Assembly (NCBI GenBank): GCA_030039815.1
Contig: JASHUW010000242.1
Span: forward strand, 1 to 8,549
Direction: 5' to 3'
Length of the DNA: 8,549 bases
Source of the DNA: Alphaproteobacteria bacterium
Lineage (GTDB): Bacteria; Pseudomonadota; Alphaproteobacteria; ATCC43930; CGMCC-115725
The position numbers and the translations under genes are program-made. Shown in pieces: positions 1-6,526 of the stretch. The notes beneath the pieces were generated by a model. That model saw only the letters and a program-made list of their open reading frames with translations, was not told the DNA's origin and searched no databases. The stretch's first letter is position 1, and each line of letters opens with the position of its first letter.

Positions 1-671
1 AGGCCGCGGGCGTAGGGCAGCGGCCATTTCTCCCTGATTTCCAGCGACTGCCACGTGTCGCCGAGATTGTCGCTGACGAACACTTCGCGCGCCGTGCTCG
101 CATAGACGCGCTTGGGGTTGGTCGCGGCGAGCGCCACCGCATGGATGTCCGGGTCGTAGAGGCCCGTCGTGAGGTGCGTCCAGCTATCGCCGCCGTCGAG
201 GCTGCGGAAGACGCCGTCGATCTCGACCCCGGCCCACACCCTGCGGTGATCGTCGGGGTCGACGACGAGACCGGTCACGAAAGGCGTGCCGATCGAGCAT
301 TCGGGAGCGATGTCGACGGGGAGTTTCTCCCAGTGCCGGCCGCCGTCGCGCGAGCGATAGATCCCGGCCGGACGCGTGCCGGCGAAGAGAGTATCGGGAT
401 CGACCGGGTCGATGGTCAGCGACCAGATCGTCGGCAGATCGCCCTGGGCGCCGATGCGCTCCCATTTCGCGCCGCCGTCGTCGCTCGCGAACAGGCCGGT
501 ATCGCCGCCGGCCAGGATGGTATGCGCCCGCGTCGGATGGGCGACCAGCGCCTGGATGCGGCTGTTCAAGGGAAACGGGGCGCGATGCCGTGTCCATGAC
601 TGGCCGGCATCCGGGCTGTGCCAGACGCCCCAGCCCGCCGTTCCAAGACAAATGCTGTAGTTCGCTGCCAT
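1..671 (-). CDS. Asp-box (BNR) repeat beta-propeller protein, sialidase/YCF48-like, 3' end outside window
   Basis: Reading from an ATG at 671-669 gives 223 codons with no stop before the window edge, so the C-terminus is missing. Five Asp-boxes of the form S-x-D-x-G-x-x-W are visible: SPDAGQSW (19-26), SDDGGAKW (63-70), SRDGGRHW (107-114), SLDGGDSW (157-164) and the looser SDNLGDTW (200-207). Between them lie repeated blades such as VAHP, TIDPVDPDTLFAG and LVVDPDDHRRVWAG. Such repeats build beta-propellers in sialidases, sortilins and YCF48-like proteins. Annotation pipelines often call these proteins glycosyl hydrolase or exo-alpha-sialidase, but no sialidase catalytic residues can be identified here and an enzymatic role is unproven. 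There is no signal peptide at the N-terminus (MAANYSICLG), so the protein is probably cytoplasmic. The start is supported by GGGGAGA six bases upstream. It lies downstream of the glycoside hydrolase gene on the same strand after a 112-base gap. Confidence 0.82.
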   Translation of the reverse strand, partial: MAANYSICLGTAGWGVWHSPDAGQSWTRHRAPFPLNSRIQALVAHPTRAHTILAGGDTGLFASDDGGAKWERIGAQGDLPTIWSLTIDPVDPDTLFAGTRPAGIYRSRDGGRHWEKLPVDIAPECSIGTPFVTGLVVDPDDHRRVWAGVEIDGVFRSLDGGDSWTHLTTGLYDPDIHAVALAATNPKRVYASTAREVFVSDNLGDTWQSLEIREKWPLPYARG

Positions 672-677
672 CGGCCG

Positions 678-711
678 TCTCCCCGCATCGCGTCACACCG
701 CAAGCGGGGAG
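678..711 (-). promoter_or_regulatory. Hairpin overlapping the ribosome binding site of the Asp-box gene
   Basis: On the minus-strand transcript CTCCCCGC (711-704) can pair perfectly with GCGGGGAG (686-679), giving an 8-bp GC-rich stem with a 17-base loop. The downstream arm contains the Shine-Dalgarno sequence GGGGAGA (684-678) of the gene starting at 671. If folded, the hairpin would hide that site and could restrain translation. There is no run of T after the stem, so it is not a typical intrinsic terminator. The stem is seen in the sequence, but the regulatory role is inference. The rest of the 672-783 spacer shows nothing recognisable. Confidence 0.4.
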
Positions 712-783
712 CATCGTATGCCGCCCACGCCCTCACAACAAATGGATGATCCGCTGCCGGGAAAGCGCCGATCCCACCGTGGA

Positions 784-2517
784 TCAATATTCGACCCGGT
801 AGAGCTGCGCATCGAGGTACTCGGACGGAGCGCGGTCGGCCGAGGACACGCTGATCTGCAACGGCGCATCGGGGACGAGATCGGCATGGCGGATTTCCCC
901 CGCCGCCCACGACATCCCGCTCCATACGACCCTGTCATAGTCGATATCGACCGGCACGGACTTGCCGGCCTGGGTCGCGCTGATGACGAAGAATTTTCCC
1001 ATGCCTGCGGGATCCGCGCTGCGCTTCAGCGCGCCGTTTTGCTCATACTGACGAAAGATCACCCGCACATCCTCGCCTGTTGGCGGCGCGTCGATGGTGG
1101 TTCGATACGTCAGTCCCGGAGCCACCCGTTTGAACCTCGCGGGCAACGGCTCGATGCGTTTCGGGATGCGGAAGTCGCCAACGCCGAGATCGTACTCGGG
1201 ATCGGCGTAACGGCCGAAGCCGACAAGCGCCAGTTGACCCGCGCCGAGCCGGATCGATCCGCCGTCCAGCGATGGCTCGAACCCGGCGTCGCGAAACAGA
1301 ATGCGGCCACCCGCGGCGGGCGCGTCGGGCAATTGCGCGACCGAAGCCGCCTGCGCCGGATTGACGACAAGATAAAGGCTGCCCTCGACGTTCTGCGAGA
1401 CGAAGCCATAGGGATCGCGATCCCCCGCGAGGCCGCCAAACGCGCGCGTCGCACCTTGCTGCTGCAGGCCGTCGTAGAGAGCCTGCGCCTTCGCGAACCA
1501 AGACGCATCGGCGTCATCGAGAAATTCGAGATTGCCGTGGATCGTGTCGACCCAGCCGCCTCGCGCCATCAGCAGGAGCAGCGCGCCCTTCCACCCCGCC
1601 GTGCGCCGACGATAATTGGTTCCGGTATCGCCGATCATGAAGCCGGTCGAATCGATGCGTTCGAGCGGGACCCCGGCCTGCTCGAACCGCCGCACCATCC
1701 GGTCGGTGTAAATATCGACGGAGCGATAGAAATTGACCTCGGGCACCTGCGACGGGCGCGGATCGCCCGCATAGAGCGCGTCGAAGACATTGAGCCAGCG
1801 AAAACTGGCGGAATGCACGCTGCTCTTCGCCGAGCCGACATCGCCGACGAAACCGTTGAACGCCACCAGCACCACATCCGGGTGCCGTGCGCGAAACGCC
1901 GCCAACGCGGCATGCAATGCGTCCTCGTTGCGGCGGCGGATTTCGTGGGGAGCAACAACGCCCTCATCGCTCGGCGCGGTCGCGTCCATATCGGCGAAAT
2001 CGAATTTGAACATCCGGATCCCGCGATCGTACCAGTACTCCAGGGCATTCATGAAATCGGCGAGGAATCCGCCGGCGTACAACGTCATCGTGTACTTCGA
2101 AGACGCGACCGAGCTCAGCCACTTGTCCGTGGGATTTAGATGTTCGAGCGTGTTGGTGGCAAACCAGAGACCGGGCTTGATGCCGGCTTCGCGGCACGCC
2201 GCAAGCCAGGCATCCGGGCCGTTCGGCCAGGTTTCCTTGCGCCATGTCCGGTAGCCGCCATCGGGCGCGTACCAGAAGGCGTCCATGACGTAATAGTCGA
2301 TCCGCACGCCGGCCCGGCGCAGCCGCTCCAGCTCGCGCAGCTCGCGCATCGCGAGCTCTTCCGTCAGCGGAACTTGGTCCGACAGCTCGTCATAGGCTGA
2401 CCAGTTGTTGTAGACCCAGATCGGCGACGGCAGGAACGCCGTCGGCGGCGCGCGCTGCGCCTCGGCCGGCACCACGCCGAGCAGCAGAAATAGGAGAACG
2501 GCAGCGGTCTTGCTCAG
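784..2517 (-). CDS. Exported GH36-like (clan GH-D) alpha-galactosidase-type glycoside hydrolase
   Basis: The protein is 577 residues from the chosen start. It has a clear signal peptide, with one lysine, a hydrophobic run (AAVLLFLLLGVV) and a cleavage site after AEA at about residue 20. A TIM-barrel catalytic domain follows. RIDYYVMDAFWY (72-83), WPNGPDAW (97-104) and GIKPGLWFATN (112-122) match the GH36 pattern of a barrel strand, an FPNG loop and a GLWxxP-like strand. MFKFDFADMDA (169-179) corresponds to the KWD nucleophile strand, with D173 the likely nucleophile. GFMIGDTGTNY (292-302) resembles the acid/base strand, with D297 the candidate. The last 200 or so residues look like beta-sandwich. 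It probably cleaves an alpha-linked sugar outside the cytoplasm, but the substrate cannot be read from sequence. Start choice: CTG at 2517-2515 has GGAGGT nine bases upstream (2532-2527) and begins exactly at the signal peptide. The first in-frame ATG, at 2634, would add 39 residues before it and has no properly spaced ribosome site. GH family assignment is moderate. Confidence 0.72.
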   Translation of the reverse strand: MSKTAAVLLFLLLGVVPAEAQRAPPTAFLPSPIWVYNNWSAYDELSDQVPLTEELAMRELRELERLRRAGVRIDYYVMDAFWYAPDGGYRTWRKETWPNGPDAWLAACREAGIKPGLWFATNTLEHLNPTDKWLSSVASSKYTMTLYAGGFLADFMNALEYWYDRGIRMFKFDFADMDATAPSDEGVVAPHEIRRRNEDALHAALAAFRARHPDVVLVAFNGFVGDVGSAKSSVHSASFRWLNVFDALYAGDPRPSQVPEVNFYRSVDIYTDRMVRRFEQAGVPLERIDSTGFMIGDTGTNYRRRTAGWKGALLLLMARGGWVDTIHGNLEFLDDADASWFAKAQALYDGLQQQGATRAFGGLAGDRDPYGFVSQNVEGSLYLVVNPAQAASVAQLPDAPAAGGRILFRDAGFEPSLDGGSIRLGAGQLALVGFGRYADPEYDLGVGDFRIPKRIEPLPARFKRVAPGLTYRTTIDAPPTGEDVRVIFRQYEQNGALKRSADPAGMGKFFVISATQAGKSVPVDIDYDRVVWSGMSWAAGEIRHADLVPDAPLQISVSSADRAPSEYLDAQLYRVEY

Positions 2518-2526
2518 CTGAGGTTT

Positions 2527-2532
2527 ACCTCC
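2527..2532 (-). promoter_or_regulatory. Ribosome binding site favouring a CTG start
   Basis: GGAGGT on the minus strand sits nine bases before CTG at 2517-2515 and is the strongest Shine-Dalgarno match near the 5' end of the hydrolase gene. No ATG, GTG or TTG occurs in the hydrolase frame at suitable distance from it. A 10-codon ORF in another frame (ATG at 2546, TGA at 2516-2514) ends so that its stop overlaps the CTG as CTGA, an arrangement like the coupled ATGA junction. This is why CTG is preferred over the upstream ATG. Confidence 0.5.
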
Positions 2533-2647
2533 CTCCCCGCGCCCATTTCCCGGGTGACGCGGCAAATGGACCGCAAATACGCAAGGGAACAGTTTTCGCC
2601 AAGCCGCACCGAACCGGTATTGCACGCGCCGCATCCTCTTTCGCAGG

Positions 2648-5452
2648 CTAACCGAGATCGGGCTCGCCACAAGCTTTGAGGACGAACGCGCGCGCCCGAT
2701 CGCGGAGGCGTGCCGCCTCGGCCAGCGAATCCCCCCGCGGCAAGATGGGTTCGCCCATCGCCACGGCGACCCGCCCATGACGGGGAAACCACGCGTCGCC
2801 CCGCAGCACCGATCGCGTTCCACGAAGCGCGACGGGTACGATCGGCAGGCCGGCCGATGCCGCGACGGAAAAGGCGCCGAGCTTGAACGGCATCAACCCG
2901 GGAACGCGGGTGAACCCACCTTCGGGGAAGACCACCAGCCGCTTGGTATCGCGTGCCGCCGCGGCGATATGCTGGATATCCGCGATCTCTTGCTCGATCT
3001 CGACCCGCTCGACGAACAGGGTTCCGAGACGCTCGAGGGCCCACCGCGCGATGGGCTTGCCGACAAGCTCGCGCTTGGCGACGAAGCAAAGTTCCCCCGG
3101 CAAGGCCGCGGCGAGCGCGAGCGTATCGACATAGCTGGCGTGGTTGCAGATGATCACCGCCCGCTCGGGGAGCTCGCCGCGGCGTTCGACCGTCAGCTGC
3201 GTTCCGGTCAGCCACAGCGCCAATCGCGCCGATCCCCTCACGGCGGACCAGCGCCAGGATCGCCGCGGCAGCACCATCACCAACGACCAGGTAGGCGCCA
3301 CCAGCAAGCCGATGACGCCCCACCAGTAGGCGGCATAGGCGAGCGCATTGGCGGCACGCCAGGCGCGCCGCAGTTCGGGCACGACCGCGGCAAGCCCGAG
3401 CGAGGTCATCTGCCGCCGCAGCCCGCGGTGCCGTCCCAGCTGCCTTGCCTCATAGAGATCCCGCGCCGCGCTGCGGCGCAATTTCCCGCTCGCCGTCTTC
3501 GGCAGGCTGTGCGGTGGGATGAAGACGATTTCCTCGGGCGGCGCATCGAGCACGCCGATCGCGGTCGACGTGACAAGCGCTCGAAGACGATCGCGATCCG
3601 CGCCGCGCAGCGCGGTCTCGACCAGAACGACCAGCCGCTCGGTTCCGGTGTGCGGATCGTGCTGGCCAAACGCGGCGACCCCGCCCCTTGCCGCGCCGGG
3701 CAGGCCGCCGACGGCTTCCTCGATCTCGGTCGGATGCAGATGGCGGCCGCCGCGGATAATGATGTCCTTGGTGCGCCCGGTGACGTAAAGCTCGCCGGCC
3801 GCGATATAACCGAGATCGCCGGTTTCGAGCCAATCGGCGTCGAAAAGCTCCGCGGTCTTGGCCGGCTCGCGGAAATAGCCGGCGGTCGCCGACGGGCCGC
3901 GAAATTGCACCCGTCCCTCCCGGCGCTCGGGAAGCTCGTGACCGATATCGTCGACGATGCGAACCTCATGGCCGGGCAGCGGCTTGCCGCAGGAGACGAT
4001 CTCGACGATCGCGGGCGCGTCGGCGGCGGCCGGCTCGGCGACCCCCCTTTTGCGCAAGCCGTCGCGCGTCACGCGATCGATGAGCGGCGCCCGGCCGCAT
4101 GGCGGCAGCGTGAGGCCGACGGTGTTTTCGGCGAGCCCGTATGCCGGCGCCATCGCCTCCGCGCGAAACCCATAGCGGGCGAACCGCTCGGTGAAGCGCC
4201 GCAACGTGGCGATGCTGACCGGCTCGGCGCCGTTTGCCACCAGCCGCAGCGATGAGAGATCAAGCCCCTCGATGGCAGCATCTTCGATCGTCCTGACACA
4301 CAAATCGAACGCGAAGCTCGGCGCGGCGGACAGGGTGCCGCGATGCCGATGAATGGCCCAGAGCCAGCGCTCGGGCCGGGTCAGAAAGCGCTGCGGCGGC
4401 ATCGCGACAAACGCCGCGCCGTAATAAAGGCTGCCGAGCCAGGCGCCGATCAGACCGAGGTCGTGATACACCGGCAGCCAGGAGACGAAGACATCGTTCG
4501 AGGTGGCGTTAAGCGCCGAACCGAGCGCCTTTATATTGGCCAGGATGTTGCCGTGGCTCAGCACCACGCCCTTGGGGGCGCCCGTGCTCCCGGACGTGTA
4601 CTGGATAAGGGCCGTCGCCGCGGCGTCTTCGACCCGCGGTAGCGCCACCGTCGCCGCCGCCGGCAAAGCGGCGACGGTCGTCACGCCTTCGATGCTGTCG
4701 ACGAGCGAGCGCAAAAAATCCGCCGCCTTCTGCAGGTTGGCGGACGTGACGAGGAGCGTCGCCGCGGCATTGCCGAGAATACCGGCCTGGCGGCGCAGGT
4801 GTTCCTCGATCTGGCTGGCACGGAGCGGCGGATAGATCGGCACGGGGACCGCGCCGGCGTAAAGGGCGGCAAAGAACGCGACGAAGAAATCGACACATGT
4901 CGGCAGCATGATCGCGACGCGGTCGCCCGCCGCGACGCCGAGCTCGCGCATTCCCTGTGCCGCCTGTCGCGACCGCTCGGCGAGGCCGCGATAGGTCAGG
5001 GTCGTGGTTTCCGTGTCGCTCTCTTCCAGGATGATGTGCGGCCGGTCGGGATGTTGCTCGGCATGCCAATTCAGCGCCGCGCAAAGCGTCGCGGCCTCGG
5101 CCGGCGCGGTTGCGGCGCCGGTAACCGGCATCGCGCGCATCGTCGGCGTTGGCCGGCCGGTCGCGACGCCGCTCGCCCCCGACACCGCATTCAGCAGGTC
5201 GCGCGGCGTCTCGGCCTCGGACAGCACGCGAGCCGGGAGCGTGACGCCAAACTCGGCCTCGACGCGCAGAACCAGTTCCGCCCGCCCGATGCTGTCGATG
5301 CCGAGGTCACGATCGAGCCGACTGCCCAGGTTCACCCGGGCCGGCTGCTGCGCCGGATTAAGATCGCGCGCGATGTCCTCGACGACCCGAAGCAGCCTCG
5401 CCTCGGCGGTCGGGAGGTTCGCGGGAGCGAGTTCAGCCGACGCGCGCGGCAT
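2648..5452 (-). CDS. Acyl carrier - fatty acyl-AMP ligase - PlsC acyltransferase fusion
   Basis: A 934-residue three-domain protein. Residues 15-95 form an acyl carrier domain with the phosphopantetheine serine S54 in GIDSIGRAEL. Residues 125-670 form an adenylate-forming domain: YTSGSTGAPKG (285-295) binds ATP phosphates, AYGLAENT (437-444) and WLETGDLGYI (541-550) are core motifs, and K657 in PKTASGK is the catalytic lysine. SWLPVYHDLGLIGAW and SAAPSFAFDLCVR resemble fatty acyl-AMP ligases (FAAL) more than CoA ligases. A hydrophobic stretch (705-729) leads to a PlsC/LPLAT domain with NHASYVD (H771 and D776 of Hx4D), GTLFVERVE, FPEGGF (842-847) and LPIVPVALRG. Likely role: activate a free fatty acid as acyl-AMP, load it on its own carrier, and pass it to a lipid acceptor at the inner membrane. 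The acceptor is unknown. The domain order is the reverse of E. coli Aas (acyltransferase first). It overlaps the HhH gene by 20 bases, implying co-transcription. Confidence 0.9.
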   Translation of the reverse strand: MPRASAELAPANLPTAEARLLRVVEDIARDLNPAQQPARVNLGSRLDRDLGIDSIGRAELVLRVEAEFGVTLPARVLSEAETPRDLLNAVSGASGVATGRPTPTMRAMPVTGAATAPAEAATLCAALNWHAEQHPDRPHIILEESDTETTTLTYRGLAERSRQAAQGMRELGVAAGDRVAIMLPTCVDFFVAFFAALYAGAVPVPIYPPLRASQIEEHLRRQAGILGNAAATLLVTSANLQKAADFLRSLVDSIEGVTTVAALPAAATVALPRVEDAAATALIQYTSGSTGAPKGVVLSHGNILANIKALGSALNATSNDVFVSWLPVYHDLGLIGAWLGSLYYGAAFVAMPPQRFLTRPERWLWAIHRHRGTLSAAPSFAFDLCVRTIEDAAIEGLDLSSLRLVANGAEPVSIATLRRFTERFARYGFRAEAMAPAYGLAENTVGLTLPPCGRAPLIDRVTRDGLRKRGVAEPAAADAPAIVEIVSCGKPLPGHEVRIVDDIGHELPERREGRVQFRGPSATAGYFREPAKTAELFDADWLETGDLGYIAAGELYVTGRTKDIIIRGGRHLHPTEIEEAVGGLPGAARGGVAAFGQHDPHTGTERLVVLVETALRGADRDRLRALVTSTAIGVLDAPPEEIVFIPPHSLPKTASGKLRRSAARDLYEARQLGRHRGLRRQMTSLGLAAVVPELRRAWRAANALAYAAYWWGVIGLLVAPTWSLVMVLPRRSWRWSAVRGSARLALWLTGTQLTVERRGELPERAVIICNHASYVDTLALAAALPGELCFVAKRELVGKPIARWALERLGTLFVERVEIEQEIADIQHIAAAARDTKRLVVFPEGGFTRVPGLMPFKLGAFSVAASAGLPIVPVALRGTRSVLRGDAWFPRHGRVAVAMGEPILPRGDSLAEAARLRDRARAFVLKACGEPDLG

Positions 5453-6404
5453 TCCGGCCCCGCCGCGTACTCGCGACCGCCGCAGCGATCGCCGGCGTGC
5501 CCTCCGGACCTTCCATCTCCCGCCCGCGGACGACGCGCTGGCCGGCGCGCGGGCCGAGCCGCTCGGTGACGATCGTGCACTGCCCTTCGGGCCGATGGTC
5601 CTTGTGGAAATAGACGATCACCCAGTCGAACACGCGGCCGAGCTGATGCGCCCGAGCCGAGTTGGAATAGATGGCGGTGAAATGCCAACCGTCGCGAACC
5701 GCGTGCAGAACGGGCAGCCATGCCTCGCCGGTCGGGTTGAACCGCCGCGGCGCGATCTTGAGCAGATCCTCCGCCGCCGCGCGTTCCCGATACTCGCGAT
5801 CGACCTCGAGCAACAGCGCAACCGGCGGCTCCTCGTGCGGCGACGCCGGCGGGACGCGAACGCGACCGAGCATCTCGGCGAGCGCCGATCGCACCATCGC
5901 CGCGCGCCGCGGTCCGAAGCCGGGCGCGCGTTCCAGTCGGCCGCTATAGGCGGCGGCCTCGAGCGCTTCGAGCGTATCGATGCCGAGATCCTCGGACAGC
6001 CGCCGCGACAACTCCGGACCGACGCCGGGCACCGCCCGAAACAGGCTCTCGGGACTCGTGCTGCCCTTCAGATGGTCGAGAAACCGCCAGCGTCCCGTGG
6101 CCAGCATCTCGATGATCGAGGCCGCGATCGATGCGCCGACGCCAGGGACGGCCTCGACCGCCTTGCGCCCGCCGCGCTCGGCGACGAGCCGGATGTCCTC
6201 TGCCAGCGCCAGGAGGGATTGCGCGGCGTTACGGTAGGCGCGGACGCGAAACGGGTCGGCCGATTGAGCGGCGAGGATGTCGGCGGCCTGACGCAGCTTG
6301 CCGGCGATCGCCGCATTGGTCCGTCCCGCGCGGACAAGTTCCCCATAGGGAGCCGTGGCATCGCCCCCGTCCACCGCACCTTGCTGCGCTGCTTGATCGG
6401 TCAC
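5433..6404 (-). CDS. Helix-hairpin-helix protein related to the PolX N-terminus, without polymerase or PHP domain
   Basis: The protein is 323 residues. Residues 28-180 parallel the N-terminal part of the adjacent PolX: DPFRVRAYRNAAQ (50-62) against NPFRIRAYRNAAR, then HhH-type turns VPGVG (86-90), VPGVG (125-129) and APGFG (160-164), with the third preceded by GIDTLEALEAAAYSG, matching GIRSLSELAAAAKSG in PolX. These modules bind DNA backbone non-specifically in PolX and its relatives. There is no GSYRRR/DLD palm motif and no PHP histidines, so no nuclease or polymerase activity is expected from known domains. Residues 195-300 form a separate domain (LLLEVDREY, PTGEAWLPVLHAV, GWHFTAIYSNSARAH, WVIVYFHKDH, VVRGRE) to which I cannot assign a function. 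Start: GTG at 6404-6402 has GGGGAA six bases upstream. An upstream TTG at 6443 lacks a ribosome site. A DNA-repair role alongside PolX is inferred from paralogy and position. Confidence 0.82.
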   Translation of the reverse strand: MTDQAAQQGAVDGGDATAPYGELVRAGRTNAAIAGKLRQAADILAAQSADPFRVRAYRNAAQSLLALAEDIRLVAERGGRKAVEAVPGVGASIAASIIEMLATGRWRFLDHLKGSTSPESLFRAVPGVGPELSRRLSEDLGIDTLEALEAAAYSGRLERAPGFGPRRAAMVRSALAEMLGRVRVPPASPHEEPPVALLLEVDREYRERAAAEDLLKIAPRRFNPTGEAWLPVLHAVRDGWHFTAIYSNSARAHQLGRVFDWVIVYFHKDHRPEGQCTIVTERLGPRAGQRVVRGREMEGPEGTPAIAAAVASTRRGRNAARVG

Positions 6405-6526
6405 AGCAGCTTCCCCGTCCAATCGGCGCGATGGTGCCAGCAAAAGAGCGGTCTGGCTTTGATCTGCCTCAAGGCGCGGTCGTCGCCGAGAGCCGATCGT
6501 CGCGCTGTCAGGAGCTCGCGACGCCC
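6405..6526. promoter_or_regulatory. Divergent intergenic region between the HhH gene and polX
   Basis: The 122-base spacer separates two genes transcribed away from each other, so promoters for both must lie here or inside the 5' ends. I see no convincing -35/-10 pair on either strand and no clear inverted-repeat operator. The supported signals are GGGGAA (minus strand, 6416-6411) before the HhH start and AGGAG (6510-6514) twelve bases before the polX start. If PolX instead started at the in-frame ATG at 6431, much of this spacer would be coding. Confidence 0.4.

Noticed and set aside
678..711. An intrinsic terminator after the hydrolase gene
   Set aside because: The stem has a 17-base loop and no T-run follows it on the transcript. 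Its overlap with the next ribosome site fits a translational effect better.
718..2139. A 473-codon open frame on the plus strand opposite the hydrolase gene
   Set aside because: The translation is low-complexity, Arg/Ala/Asp-rich sequence with no motif. It is a mirror frame of a GC-rich gene whose minus-strand product has a signal peptide and a recognisable barrel.
2777..4255. A 492-codon plus-strand open frame opposite the ligase-acyltransferase gene
   Set aside because: There are no domains or coherent secondary-structure pattern. The minus-strand product carries all expected catalytic motifs over the same bases.
6131..6526. A long N-terminal extension of PolX in the same frame
   Set aside because: The extra sequence overlaps the HhH gene in antisense, is Arg-rich with no family similarity, and the normal PolX N-terminus begins at the GTG at 6527.
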